A stretch of 64,000 bases of DNA from Pantoea allii (GCF_002307475.1 NZ_NTMH01000041.1:45306-109305), one strand, 5' to 3'. Numbered from the stretch's first letter, positions 40,969-50,634 are shown. Notes: generated from the sequence alone by a model not told the origin. Program-made: numbers and translations.

Positions 40969-40996
40969 AAATGGGTGCAGGTAACATGCTTTCAAG
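40969..40996 (-). promoter_or_regulatory. Sigma-32 heat shock promoter of ibpA
   Basis: On the minus strand CTTGAAA (40990-40996) and CCCATTT (40969-40975) are separated by 14 bases, matching the sigma-32 consensus CTTGAAA-N13/14-CCCCATNT. The transcript would start about 100 bases before the ibpA ATG, leaving room for the RNA thermometer. Confidence 0.9.
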
Positions 40997-41144
40997 GTGC
41001 CGTACGTAATTTTTTCGCCAAATCGGTGAAATGACATACACTCAGGGGTACATAGCCGGACCAGAACGGACTTCACTAGCGGGTGATAAGGTATTCTGGC
41101 GAGCCAACTCAGTCAGGTGTTGCCAGGACTGAAGGGATGACGAT

Positions 41145-41507
41145 ATGAAAATGATGAAAAGGTTACCGCTGGCAGGCGTGATGTGCTGCGCGGTCGTTTC
41201 AAGTGGATGTTCCAGTGTGATGACGCATACCGGGGCAAGCCAGGGCTATTATCCGGGCACGCGCGCCAGCGCTGATATTCTTACCGACAGCAATGCCAGT
41301 TGGGCGCTTAAGCCGCTGGCGCTGGTTGACCTGCCTTTTTCTGCGGTAATGGATACGCTGTTGTTACCCTGGGATTATTATCGTAGCGATAGCGACCAAC
41401 GTCTGGATTCACCGCGCGCCCGGGTGCTGCAGAGCGAAAAGCTGGCGCACACCGAGGAAAACCTGGCCCATGCTCAACCCATGCCCGCTATGCAACCGCA
41501 ACGGTAA
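41145..41507 (+). CDS. yidQ: YceK/YidQ-family lipoprotein
   Basis: 120 residues. A lipoprotein signal peptide with lipobox VSSGC (Cys22) is followed by the family pattern YYPGTRASADIL and LALVDLPFSAVMDTLLLPWD. The function is unknown. It is divergent from ibpA and overlaps the convergent yidR gene by 20 bases; both placements match E. coli. Confidence 0.92.
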   Translation: MKMMKRLPLAGVMCCAVVSSGCSSVMTHTGASQGYYPGTRASADILTDSNASWALKPLALVDLPFSAVMDTLLLPWDYYRSDSDQRLDSPRARVLQSEKLAHTEENLAHAQPMPAMQPQR

Positions 41508-42741
41508 ACAGTTGCCGCCAGCCCTCTTTTTCACGCATAAAAGCAATCTGCTTTCCGTCTGGTGACCAGACCACGGCCTCACCGGACGGCGTCTCACTAT
41601 GTCGTACCGTTAAGCGTTGACACTCACCGGTTGCCACGCGGCAAAGCATAACGCTGTTATCGCAGATAAAGGCAATGGCTTCGCCACAGGGCCGCCAGCT
41701 AAACGCCGACTGGATGCTGCTGGGCAGGCGGGTTACCTGACGGGGTTTGCCGCCGTTAGGCGACACGTGCCAAAGCTGGATCACCTGCTGGCTGTCTGCC
41801 ATTAAAAACGCTATCGCACTGCCATCTGGCGAACTTCGCAGCCAGTGGCGAGGTTGTAACGCCAGTCCTTGAGTCGTCGTTATGCGGCGTTGCCGAACAC
41901 CAGCCGGCGGCGCAGGTAGATGATCGTTATCACCTTCCAGCGGTAAACCTCCCGGCATTGCATACGCTTCCAGCGCTTCAGGCAGATCGACGACAAACAC
42001 TTCGGGACACTTTTCCCCTGTAGCGGAAAGGGTGTCACCGATAAAGGCGATGGCCCAGCGTTGCCAGCTACCGTCAGGTTTTTGATAGCCCTGGTTGCCA
42101 ATCCAGCACTCTTCATATGCCCGGTTGATGTGGTCGCTACCCGGCTGCGGACTGGCGGTCGTTTCACTAATTAACACGCAAAAATGGCTGCCATCGTATT
42201 CGCGCGGGTGCTGCTTTTCTGGCTTAACCGATCGCAGTGGTACGGCGATGCCGACATTACGCAGGTCAAGACGCTGATCCCGCTCGTGCATTACGTGATC
42301 GTTATAGGTGAAGCTAATGCGTGTGCCATCCGGGCTAAAAACATGCACGTGGGAGCCGCCACGCAGGGCACCTGGCGTGAAGGGCGGCGTGATATCGCAT
42401 GCATCCAGGTTTTCGGCCTGGCCCTCTGCCACGATCACGCCGCGCCGATGATGAAAATCGTAATGCCAGCTTTCGTCAGGATGCTCAGGCCCATGGATAC
42501 AAACGTAACGTGGGGGCAATGTCGGACTTACGGTGACGACGCCAACGTGCGCGCCATCCTTTGCCTGATATACCACCTCCACTTCGCCCGTGTTCACATT
42601 CACGCGCTCAATGGTCTGGCTGGTAAAAGAAGCGCCGGAAGGCCGCACATCAAATGCCAGCCACTGGCTGTCAGCGGTCCAGACGTTGATGTTCGTCAAC
42701 TGATGGTGGCGCGATGCAAAGGTGATCTGTTTTTCAGACAT
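41488..42741 (-). CDS. yidR: TolB-like beta-propeller protein YidR (DUF3748)
   Basis: 417 residues from the ATG at 42741 (MSEKQITFASRHHQLTN). WD/PD40-type blades recur (SPDGTRISFTYNDH, SPDGSAIAFLMAD, WSPDGKQIAFMREK), giving a predicted propeller. No signal peptide is seen, so it is probably cytoplasmic. E. coli YidR has about the same length and the same place next to yidQ. Role unknown; a carbohydrate-related function is only a guess from the fold. Confidence 0.9.
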   Translation of the reverse strand: MSEKQITFASRHHQLTNINVWTADSQWLAFDVRPSGASFTSQTIERVNVNTGEVEVVYQAKDGAHVGVVTVSPTLPPRYVCIHGPEHPDESWHYDFHHRRGVIVAEGQAENLDACDITPPFTPGALRGGSHVHVFSPDGTRISFTYNDHVMHERDQRLDLRNVGIAVPLRSVKPEKQHPREYDGSHFCVLISETTASPQPGSDHINRAYEECWIGNQGYQKPDGSWQRWAIAFIGDTLSATGEKCPEVFVVDLPEALEAYAMPGGLPLEGDNDHLPAPPAGVRQRRITTTQGLALQPRHWLRSSPDGSAIAFLMADSQQVIQLWHVSPNGGKPRQVTRLPSSIQSAFSWRPCGEAIAFICDNSVMLCRVATGECQRLTVRHSETPSGEAVVWSPDGKQIAFMREKEGWRQLFTVAVA

Positions 42742-42848
42742 AGCAAAATCCAGTGAACAGGAGGGCGGCAAATTACGCGCGTGTATTTATGGATGAAACA
42801 GCCTCATAAGAGGCAATCAACGGCGGCCTCACCCTGCGTCAGAACAGG

Positions 42849-43658
42849 CTAAAGCACCCATTTTTCAATCGCGTGCGCAACACCATCTTCCCTGTTGGTT
42901 TTGGTGACGAACTGCGCAATCTGCTTAACCGATTCAATGGCATTGCCCATTGCCACACCGGTGCCTGCGTATTCAATCATGGCCAGATCGTTTTCCTGAT
43001 CGCCTATCGCCATCACTTCTTCCGCTTTAAGTCCCAGTTTTTCGGCCAGCATTTTTACACCGTAGCCTTTATTCACCCGGCGATCGAGGATCTCCAGGTA
43101 ATAGGGCGCACTCTTCAGGATGGTGTAAGTTTGATGTGCATGCTGAGGCAACTTTGCAATCGCCGCATCGAGCAGGGCGGGCTTATCAATCATCATCAGT
43201 TTCGGGAAGCGGGTGGTCGGGTCCATCTCTTCCACGGCGCGATAGCGTACCGGAATACCGGTCAGGCTGGATTCGTGAATAGTGAATTCGCTGATGTCTT
43301 TGTTTGGCGTGTAAAGATGCGACTTATCAAAGGCTTGAAAATGCACGCCCAGTTCCCGAGCCAGCTTCTCGACATACAGATAATCGTCATAACCCAGCGT
43401 CACATCCGCGACCACCTCGCCATCTTCGGCCCGGTGAACCAGGGCACCGTTATTGCTGATGCAGAACTGTCCGCTGGTTTGCAGATCCAGCTCCATCAGA
43501 TAACGTTCAATGCCAACGAAAGGCCTGCCGGTCGCTAACACAATGGAAACACCCTTTTCCCGGGCGCGGTTCAGCGCTGTTTTTACCCCTGGCGTGATCT
43601 CATGCTGCGGATTCAGCAGCGTGCCATCCATATCAATTGCGATCAGTTTTATAGCCAT
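42849..43658 (-). CDS. yidA: Cof-type HAD sugar phosphatase YidA
   Basis: 269 residues from the ATG at 43658. The HAD motif DMDGTLLNP (nucleophile Asp9), motif II ATGRP, and motif III/IV GDQENDLAMIEYAGTGVAMGNA are intact, with a C2-type cap between. E. coli YidA dephosphorylates sugar phosphates such as erythrose 4-phosphate and others. It lies between gyrB and yidR; E. coli yidB, which separates gyrB and yidA there, is absent here. Confidence 0.94.
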   Translation of the reverse strand: MAIKLIAIDMDGTLLNPQHEITPGVKTALNRAREKGVSIVLATGRPFVGIERYLMELDLQTSGQFCISNNGALVHRAEDGEVVADVTLGYDDYLYVEKLARELGVHFQAFDKSHLYTPNKDISEFTIHESSLTGIPVRYRAVEEMDPTTRFPKLMMIDKPALLDAAIAKLPQHAHQTYTILKSAPYYLEILDRRVNKGYGVKMLAEKLGLKAEEVMAIGDQENDLAMIEYAGTGVAMGNAIESVKQIAQFVTKTNREDGVAHAIEKWVL

Positions 43659-43806
43659 AGCATCCTCGTTGTGTAAGGTTTGCTGCAATGCTAGCGCGAT
43701 TCAGCGCATATTGACCAGTTCGTCGGCGCTTTATCGCACGCTTACACCATAATCTGGCCACCGCCCGTCTGGCGATGTGTAAACCGGCGGCAGTGTCAGG
43801 CAAAAA

Positions 43807-43831
43807 AAAACCCTTCCAGGGGAAGGGTTTT
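43807..43831. terminator. Terminator downstream of gyrB
   Basis: CCCTTCC (43811-43817) and GGAAGGG (43821-43827) around AGG, flanked by A9 and T4. On the minus strand the stem is followed by a run of T, so it ends the dnaA-dnaN-recF-gyrB transcript 17 bases past the gyrB stop. Confidence 0.92.
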
Positions 43832-43847
43832 GCTCATCGCAGGGCGA

Positions 43848-46256
43848 TTAGATATCAATATTTGCGGCTTTCAGCGCATTCTCTTCTATGAAGGCGCGGC
43901 GTGGTTCAACCGCGTCGCCCATCAGTGTGGTGAACAGCTGATCGGCGGCAATCGCATCTTTGATGGTCACGCGTAACATACGGCGGCTGTCCGGGTCCAT
44001 GGTCGTTTCCCACAGCTGCTCCGGGTTCATCTCGCCCAGACCTTTATAGCGCTGGACCGACAGACCGCGACGCGACTCTTTCTCCAGCCAGTCAATCGCC
44101 TGTTCAAAACTGCTGACAGGCTGACGGCGTTCGCCGCGTTCGATATAGGCATCTTCTTCCAGCAAACCGCGCAGTTTGCCGCCCAGAGTGCAGATCTTGC
44201 GGTATTCTGCACCCTGCAGGAACTCGGCATCCAGAGGATAGTCGGTATCCACGCCATGCGTACGGACGCGTAAAACTGGCTCAAAGACGCTCTGCTCACG
44301 GTTTTCACGAACCTGTGCCAGATAGGTGCTGCCGTGCGCTTCGCGTTCGGTCAGGTAGCTAACCAGGCCGTTGATCCACAGGGTCACTTGCGCTTCGTTG
44401 CTGATATCGCTCAGGGTATCGTGATAAATCAGCGCACGCAGCATGGCGACCGGATAACGGCGCTCCATACGTTTGATCATCTTCTGGGTGCTGTTGAATT
44501 CAGCCACCAGCGTTTCCAGTGGTTCGCCGCCTAACGCCGGTGCGCTGGCGGTGGTGTGCAGCGAAGTGCCGTCAAGGGCAATAGCAATCTGGTACTGAAG
44601 CATTGCCTCATCATCCTTGATGTACTGCTCCTGCTTGCCTTTTTTCACCTTGTACAGCGGCGGCTGCGCGATATAAACGTGGCCACGCTCGATAATTTCT
44701 GGCATCTGGCGATAGAAGAAGGTCAACAGCAGCGTACGAATGTGTGAGCCGTCGACGTCCGCATCGGTCATGATGATGATGCTGTGATAACGCAGTTTGT
44801 CTGGATTATATTCATCGCGGCCGATGCCGCAGCCGAGCGCGGTAATCAGCGTTGCCACTTCCTGAGAAGCCAGCATCTTATCGAAGCGCGCCTTCTCGAC
44901 GTTCAGGATCTTACCTTTAAGTGGCAGAATGGCCTGATTCTTACGGTTACGGCCTTGCTTGGCAGAACCGCCTGCGGAATCACCCTCCACCAGGTAGATT
45001 TCTGACAGCGCCGGATCGCGCTCCTGACAATCCGCCAGTTTGCCTGGCAGGCCAGCAAGATCCAGCGCGCCTTTACGGCGGGTCATCTCACGGGCACGAC
45101 GTGCAGCTTCACGGGCGCGTGCAGCATCAATAATTTTGCCGACAACGATTTTCGCATCGCCCGGATTTTCCAGCAGATATTCAGCCAGCAGTTCGTTCAT
45201 CTGCTGTTCAACGGCCGATTTCACTTCTGAAGAAACCAGTTTGTCTTTGGTCTGTGAAGAGAATTTCGGATCCGGTACTTTTACCGAAACCACTGCAATC
45301 AGCCCTTCACGCGCATCGTCACCGGTTGCGCTGACTTTGGCTTTCTTGCTGTAACCCTCTTTATCCATATAGGCATTCAGGGTGCGCGTCATCGCCGCGC
45401 GGAAACCGGCAAGGTGCGTACCGCCGTCGCGCTGTGGAATATTGTTGGTAAAGCAGTAAATGTTTTCCTGGAAGCCGTCATTCCACTGCAGTGCCACTTC
45501 TACGCCAATGCCATCTTTCTCGGTCGAGAAATAGAATACGGTGGGGTGAATAGGCGTTTTGTTCTTATTCAGATACTCAACAAAAGCACGAATGCCGCCT
45601 TCATAGTGGAAGTGGTCATTTCTTGCATCACGCTTGTCTTCCAGACGGATCGACACGCCAGAGTTCAGGAAGGACAGTTCACGCAGGCGTTTCGCCAGAA
45701 TGTCGTATTCGAAATCGGTAACGTTGGTAAAGGTGTCATGACTTGGCCAGAAACGGATGCGGGTACCGGTTGCGTCGGTATCGCCAGTGGCCGCCAGTGG
45801 CGCTTGAGGCACCCCGTGCACATAGATCTGCTGATGCACTTTGCCTTCGCGACGAATGGTCAGCTCCAGCTTCTGCGACAGGGCGTTAACAACGGAAACA
45901 CCCACGCCGTGCAGGCCGCCAGACACTTTATAAGAGTTGTCATCAAACTTACCACCGGCGTGCAGGACGGTCATGATGACTTCCGCTGCCGACACACCTT
46001 CTTCTTCGTGGATGCCGGTTGGGATACCACGTCCGTCATCCTGTACGGAGACAGAGTTATCCGCATGGATGGTGACGACGATATCTTTACAGTGACCGGC
46101 GAGCGCTTCGTCGATTGCGTTATCCACGACCTCGAATACCATGTGATGCAGACCGGTTCCGTCATCGGTATCGCCGATGTACATGCCCGGGCGTTTGCGT
46201 ACCGCATCAAGCCCTTTCAGGACTTTGATACTTGAAGAGTCATAAGAATTCGACAT
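43848..46256 (-). CDS. gyrB: DNA gyrase subunit B
   Basis: 802 residues from the ATG at 46256 (MSNSYDSSSIKVLKGLDAVR). GHKL ATPase domain with EVVDNAIDEALAG and GRGIPTG, the transducer domain, and a TOPRIM domain with EGDSAGGSAKQGRNRKNQAILPLKG (positions about 424-448) and DADVDGSHIRTLLL. The C-terminal QRYKGLGEMNPEQLWETTMDP is conserved. With GyrA it introduces negative supercoils; it is the target of novobiocin. It lies 17 bases after recF in the dnaA operon. Confidence 0.98.
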   Translation of the reverse strand: MSNSYDSSSIKVLKGLDAVRKRPGMYIGDTDDGTGLHHMVFEVVDNAIDEALAGHCKDIVVTIHADNSVSVQDDGRGIPTGIHEEEGVSAAEVIMTVLHAGGKFDDNSYKVSGGLHGVGVSVVNALSQKLELTIRREGKVHQQIYVHGVPQAPLAATGDTDATGTRIRFWPSHDTFTNVTDFEYDILAKRLRELSFLNSGVSIRLEDKRDARNDHFHYEGGIRAFVEYLNKNKTPIHPTVFYFSTEKDGIGVEVALQWNDGFQENIYCFTNNIPQRDGGTHLAGFRAAMTRTLNAYMDKEGYSKKAKVSATGDDAREGLIAVVSVKVPDPKFSSQTKDKLVSSEVKSAVEQQMNELLAEYLLENPGDAKIVVGKIIDAARAREAARRAREMTRRKGALDLAGLPGKLADCQERDPALSEIYLVEGDSAGGSAKQGRNRKNQAILPLKGKILNVEKARFDKMLASQEVATLITALGCGIGRDEYNPDKLRYHSIIIMTDADVDGSHIRTLLLTFFYRQMPEIIERGHVYIAQPPLYKVKKGKQEQYIKDDEAMLQYQIAIALDGTSLHTTASAPALGGEPLETLVAEFNSTQKMIKRMERRYPVAMLRALIYHDTLSDISNEAQVTLWINGLVSYLTEREAHGSTYLAQVRENREQSVFEPVLRVRTHGVDTDYPLDAEFLQGAEYRKICTLGGKLRGLLEEDAYIERGERRQPVSSFEQAIDWLEKESRRGLSVQRYKGLGEMNPEQLWETTMDPDSRRMLRVTIKDAIAADQLFTTLMGDAVEPRRAFIEENALKAANIDI

Positions 46257-46273
46257 CAACGTTTCTCGCTCAT

Positions 46274-47359
46274 TTAATCTTTAGGTTGAACCGCTATTTT
46301 ACCCTGTTCCACGCGGAACATCTTGCCCTTTTCGTCAGTCATGTCGATTACATGCTCCAAAGAGATGGCGCTGACAAAGACCTGTGCCTGGGTAGCTTTC
46401 AGTCGTTGCGCCAGCAGGCGACGACGGCTGTCATCCAGTTCAGAGGCAAAGTCATCAATGAGGTAAACACAACGGCGTCCGCTCTGGCGGGTCAGGAACT
46501 CGCCCTGCGCCAGACGCAATGCACACATCAGTAGCTTAAGCTGACCGCGTGAGAGTAAATCTTCCACCGGCGTACCTTCGGCACGAATACGGAAATCCGC
46601 TTTGTGCGGGCCGCTGGCGGTATAAGTCAGGGCACGATCGCGTTCGAAGTTGCGTTCAAGCAGCTCGCCGTAATCGCTTTCTTTGTCCCAGCCACGCTGG
46701 AACGAAAAACGCAGATCAAATTCGGGTAAGAACTGTCCACAGGTGGTGACAATTTCGGCTGAGATGGCCGCGCTGTATTCGGCGCGCCACTGGCTGATCT
46801 GCTCGGCCAGCGGGACCAGTTCCTGATCCCAGGGACGAATCTGGCTGTAGCGCGTGACCTGACGCAACGCCGCATTGCGTTGCTTAAGCAGGCGGCGGAG
46901 GTTGCTCCAGGCATTAAAAAAGCCTGGCGTATTATGAAAACAGCCCCAGTCCACATAGGCTCTGCGATATTTGGGGCCACCGTTAAGTAGAGTAAAACCT
47001 TCTGGCGTAATTAACTGCATCGGCAATAGCTGCGCCAGCTCAGCGACTTTGTGACCATCGCTGCCATCAATGCGGACTTTGCTTTCTCCGGCCCGGTTTT
47101 TACTCAGCCCCACCGAGAGCTCGCGTTCCTGACCTTCCAGCCGACCATGCAGCACAAACGCTGCCTGATCGTGACGAATCACCCGGCCCGCCTGTAAACT
47201 GCGGAAAGCACGGCCGTGTCCCAGTGTATAAATCGCCTCAAGCACGCTGGTTTTACCGCTACCATTCGCACCCACCAGAAAATTAAACCCTGGCGCTAAC
47301 GCTAAGTCGGCCTGTTCAATATTACGAAAATCTTTTATCAGCAGGCGGGTTAAAGCCAT
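46274..47359 (-). CDS. recF: DNA replication and repair protein RecF
   Basis: 361 residues. SMC-like ATPase with Walker A GANGSGKTS (residues 30-38) and the signature LLSRGQLKLLMCALRLAQ, plus Walker B YLIDDFASELD. RecF with RecO and RecR loads RecA at single-strand gaps. It lies between dnaN and gyrB as in E. coli, but 166 bases separate it from dnaN. Confidence 0.97.
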   Translation of the reverse strand: MALTRLLIKDFRNIEQADLALAPGFNFLVGANGSGKTSVLEAIYTLGHGRAFRSLQAGRVIRHDQAAFVLHGRLEGQERELSVGLSKNRAGESKVRIDGSDGHKVAELAQLLPMQLITPEGFTLLNGGPKYRRAYVDWGCFHNTPGFFNAWSNLRRLLKQRNAALRQVTRYSQIRPWDQELVPLAEQISQWRAEYSAAISAEIVTTCGQFLPEFDLRFSFQRGWDKESDYGELLERNFERDRALTYTASGPHKADFRIRAEGTPVEDLLSRGQLKLLMCALRLAQGEFLTRQSGRRCVYLIDDFASELDDSRRRLLAQRLKATQAQVFVSAISLEHVIDMTDEKGKMFRVEQGKIAVQPKD

Positions 47360-47525
47360 GAATCAATCCAGCGTGAAGGGCAAATGAGGTTTATCAAATC
47401 TCAGTGGTTCCGGACGTTAGCGGTTCTGCTTGTTTTCACACGCTCAGCGCGCCTGGCGCATACAACGTATGTGACCAGAAAGGCGCACTGAACGGATGAA
47501 ACTAGCGAACCGATGAGCCCGTGTT
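47360..47525 (-). other. Spacer between dnaN and recF with hairpin
   Basis: 166 bases separate dnaN and recF, which are nearly abutting in E. coli. The spacer holds the hairpin CTGG-CG-CATAC-AAC-GTATG-TGA-CCAG (47453-47478) flanked by GGCGC/GCGC repeats. No gene is apparent. It could be a small RNA-processing or attenuation element, or a decayed repetitive sequence. Confidence 0.55.
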
Positions 47526-48626
47526 CTACAAACGCATTGGCATGACGACATAGGCCGCTGCCGGACTCACCACATCTTCGATCTGCACGCTTGACACCGA
47601 ATCTGTCAGCAGCAGACGCACATTCTCGCACTTAAGGGCATTCAGCACATCCAGTACGTAACTGACGTTGAAGCCAATTTCGAGTTCGCTGCCGTTATAG
47701 CTGACATCCAGCATCTCTTCCGCTTCTTCCTGCTCAGGATTATTGGCGGTAATTTTCAGCTGATTTTCGGTGATATGCAGCCGAACGCCGCGAAATTTCT
47801 CATTAGAGAGAATCGCCGCACGGGCAAAAGCCTGTTTCAGCAGATCGCAGCCTGCTTCCAGGACTTTATCCGGGTTCTTAGGCAATACCCGACGATAATC
47901 AGGGAAACGGCCATCCACCAGCTTGGAGGTAAAAATATAGTCGCCAACGTGCGCGCGGATATTACTGCTGCCAATCTGCACCTGAAGCGGCGTATCACCG
48001 CCGTCCAGCAGGCGTAACAGCTCGATGACCCCTTTACGCGGCACAATCACTGAATGGCTTGGCAGCGCCTGGCCAATGGGCATTGAGCAGACCGCCAGAC
48101 GGTGACCGTCGGTAGCAACCGTACGCAGCTCTTCGCCTTCCGTCTCAAACATCATGCCGTTCAGGTAATAACGTACGTCCTGGTGGGCCATAGAGAACTG
48201 GGTGGCTTCGATCAGGCGTTTTAGCGTGGCCTGAGGCAGCGTGAATTCAACTTCGTTCTGCCAGTCATCCAGATTGGGGAAATCGCTGGCGGGCAGCGTA
48301 GAGAGCGAAAAGCGGCTACGGCCAGAGCGCACTAACATGCGCTCGCCTTCCAGCGTTACGTTTATCTCCGCGCCTTCCGGCAGGCCACGGCAAATATCAA
48401 GGAATTTGCGTGCCGGAACGGTCGTCGCGCCGGTCTCGTGCGCCTGGGTTAGCGCAACCCGTGCGACCATTTCCATTTCTAAATCGGTGCCGGTCAGCAA
48501 CAAAGAGCCTTCATTAACCTGCATCAGCAGGTTGCCGAGGATTGGCAGCGTCGGGCGACCACCTAATGGACCACTGACTTGCTGCAGCGGCTTTAGCAAC
48601 TGTTCACGTTCAACAATAAATTTCAT
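47526..48626 (-). CDS. dnaN: DNA polymerase III beta sliding clamp
   Basis: 366 residues from the ATG at 48626 (MKFIVEREQLLKPLQQVSGPLGG). Three-domain clamp fold, ending in the conserved AAYVVMPMRL. The dimeric ring holds polymerase III and other enzymes on DNA. It starts 4 bases after the dnaA stop, in the standard dnaA-dnaN-recF-gyrB operon. Confidence 0.98.
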   Translation of the reverse strand: MKFIVEREQLLKPLQQVSGPLGGRPTLPILGNLLMQVNEGSLLLTGTDLEMEMVARVALTQAHETGATTVPARKFLDICRGLPEGAEINVTLEGERMLVRSGRSRFSLSTLPASDFPNLDDWQNEVEFTLPQATLKRLIEATQFSMAHQDVRYYLNGMMFETEGEELRTVATDGHRLAVCSMPIGQALPSHSVIVPRKGVIELLRLLDGGDTPLQVQIGSSNIRAHVGDYIFTSKLVDGRFPDYRRVLPKNPDKVLEAGCDLLKQAFARAAILSNEKFRGVRLHITENQLKITANNPEQEEAEEMLDVSYNGSELEIGFNVSYVLDVLNALKCENVRLLLTDSVSSVQIEDVVSPAAAYVVMPMRL

Positions 48627-48630
48627 AGCG

Positions 48631-50037
48631 TCACGAAGATAATGTTCTGATGAGATTTGAGAAATCTTCTTTGATGTCGTGGCTTTCTTCACGCAACTGC
48701 TCAATCTTACGGCAAGCGTGAAGCACCGTGGTATGGTCGCGACCACCAAAAGCGTCGCCGATTTCCGGCAAACTGTGGTTGGTCAGCTCTTTAGCCATCG
48801 CCATCGCCATTTGACGCGGACGTGCTACCGAGCGCGAACGGCGCTTAGAGAGCAGGTCTGCGACTTTAATTTTGTAGTACTCAGCAACGGTCTTCTGAAT
48901 ATTATCAATAGTGACCAGCTTCTCTTGCAACGCCAGGAGATCCCGCAGCGCTTCACGAACGAAATCGATCGTAATCGCCCGGCCGGTAAAATTGGCGTTG
49001 GCGATGACCCGGTTCAGTGCCCCTTCCAGCTCGCGCACATTGGAACGTAAACGCTTGGCAATAAAGAAGGCTACTTCGCCCGGCAGGCGGATATCGTTTT
49101 CATCCGCCTTTTTCATCAGGATCGCGACGCGGGTTTCCAGTTCTGGCGGTTCGATCGCTACCGTTAAGCCCCAGCCAAAGCGCGACTTCAGACGATCTTC
49201 GACGCCGTTGATCTCTTTAGGATAACGATCCGAGGTCAGGATGATCTGCTGATTGCCTTCTAACAGGGCATTAAAGGTATGGAAAAACTCTTCTTGAGAA
49301 CGCTCTTTGTTGGCAAAGAACTGAATGTCATCGATCAGCAGCGCGTCAACCGAACGGTAGTAGCGCTTAAACTCTTCGATAGCATTATTTTGCAGCGCTT
49401 TAACCATGTCCTGCACAAAGCGCTCGGAGTGCATGTAAACCACTTTGGCATTGGGTTTACGCGCAATAATGCCGTTACCTACCGCATGCAACAGGTGGGT
49501 TTTACCCAGGCCCGTACCGCCATAGAGAAACAGTGGGTTATAGGCCCCGCCAGGATTGTCAGCCACCTGGCGCGCCGCCGCGCGTGCCAGCTGGTTCGAT
49601 TTACCTTCGACAAAGTTATCGAAGTTATGGCGATTATTGACGTTAGAACGATAAGTTACATCTGCTGGCGCAGGCACATTATCCCAGCTTGGGCGCATGA
49701 TCTGCGCAGGCGCCGGGCGGTTTTGAACGGGTGCAGCCGGAGCGCTGACGCTGGCCATGACAGGCTGATTGACCGCTGCGGCTTGTTGAACCGGGCGCGT
49801 GCCCACCTCAAAACGCAACAACGGTACGTTGACACCGCAGAATTCATTCAGCAATGCATTGATGCTGTTAAGGTATTTATCCCGAACCCAGTCGAGTACG
49901 AAGCGGTTAGGAGCATATAAGGCAAGCGTATTGTCGTTTAATTCAGCCTGAAGTGGACGGATCCACATGCTGAATTCGGTGGCAGGAAGCTCATCCTGCA
50001 AACGGGCAAGACACTGTTGCCAAAGCGTAAGTGACAC
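48631..50037 (-). CDS. dnaA: Chromosomal replication initiator DnaA
   Basis: 468 residues from the GTG at 50037 (MSLTLWQQCLARLQDELPATEF), the start used in E. coli, with GGAG upstream. Domain I interacts with DnaB; a linker rich in Ala, Pro and Gln (about 80-130) follows; the AAA+ domain has GGTGLGKTH and VDALLIDDIQFFANK; the C-terminal domain IV has RPRQMAMAMAKEL and GGRDHTTVLHACRKIE for DnaA-box binding. A DnaA box lies about 200 bases upstream, allowing autoregulation. Confidence 0.98.
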   Translation of the reverse strand: MSLTLWQQCLARLQDELPATEFSMWIRPLQAELNDNTLALYAPNRFVLDWVRDKYLNSINALLNEFCGVNVPLLRFEVGTRPVQQAAAVNQPVMASVSAPAAPVQNRPAPAQIMRPSWDNVPAPADVTYRSNVNNRHNFDNFVEGKSNQLARAAARQVADNPGGAYNPLFLYGGTGLGKTHLLHAVGNGIIARKPNAKVVYMHSERFVQDMVKALQNNAIEEFKRYYRSVDALLIDDIQFFANKERSQEEFFHTFNALLEGNQQIILTSDRYPKEINGVEDRLKSRFGWGLTVAIEPPELETRVAILMKKADENDIRLPGEVAFFIAKRLRSNVRELEGALNRVIANANFTGRAITIDFVREALRDLLALQEKLVTIDNIQKTVAEYYKIKVADLLSKRRSRSVARPRQMAMAMAKELTNHSLPEIGDAFGGRDHTTVLHACRKIEQLREESHDIKEDFSNLIRTLSS

Positions 50038-50241
50038 GGCGGACTCCACTCGTACAAATTCGATAAGAAAAGTAGGCGCTAATCTAAGAAACGTTCATTT
50101 TTGACACAGACGAAAGAAAGCGCCTGCGACCGCTATCAGCGGTTTTCCATCCTGCAATCATTGGAGGATCGTCAGAGGAAGGGCGGATCATAGCGCAAAG
50201 CGCGACAGAGATCTTCCCTTTCTACACAGTTTTTATCCTTT

Positions 50242-50250
50242 TTATCCACA
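50242..50250 (+). promoter_or_regulatory. DnaA box in the dnaA-rpmH intergenic region
   Basis: TTATCCACA, the perfect R1-type DnaA box, 205 bases upstream of the dnaA start. In E. coli a DnaA box between the dnaA promoters mediates autorepression. No further cluster of boxes or AT-rich unwinding element is seen here, so this is not read as oriC. Confidence 0.85.
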
Positions 50251-50391
50251 GGACATGAACGCGGAAGAAAGTTTACGCTTGTGGTAGAAAAAACCACCTG
50301 GGATCGCGCTGAATGATTCAATTTTTCGGACGAGCTCTCGTTTTTGCTTACTAACGCGCCCATTTGATCGCAATAAGATCCTGCGCGATCC

Positions 50392-50419
50392 TTGCGCTTT
50401 AACACAGACCCCGTATAAT
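50392..50419 (+). promoter_or_regulatory. Sigma-70 promoter of rpmH
   Basis: TTGCGC (50392-50397) and TATAAT (50414-50419) with a 16-base spacer. The surrounding sequence strongly resembles the E. coli rpmH promoter. Confidence 0.85.
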
Positions 50420-50507
50420 TCTTCCCCCGGCGTTGTCGCGTCATGCTCAATGCCCGGACTCAGCGGGCTGTAATCCGGGTTTCTGGTACCGCGACAAGCG
50501 AAGTAAA

Positions 50508-50536
50508 TTGACTCGGGACTGTACAATTATTACAAT
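50508..50536 (+). promoter_or_regulatory. Second sigma-70 promoter of rpmH
   Basis: TTGACT (50508-50513) and TACAAT (50531-50536) with a 17-base spacer, about 100 bases before the rpmH start. It would give a shorter leader than the upstream promoter. Confidence 0.65.
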
Positions 50537-50634
50537 CCCGCCTCTTTATTAAAGACACATTGAGGCGTCGGTCTGTTTTTTGGTCCGGAAACGCGTCACC
50601 CAGTGAAAATTTTCAAGTTTAGGTAGAAATCGCC

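Noticed and set aside
50038..50634. Possible chromosomal origin next to dnaA
   Set aside because: Only one perfect DnaA box is seen, with no cluster of boxes, 13-mers or GATC-rich segment. In Enterobacterales oriC is normally near mnmG, away from dnaA. The stretch is read as the dnaA-rpmH promoter region.
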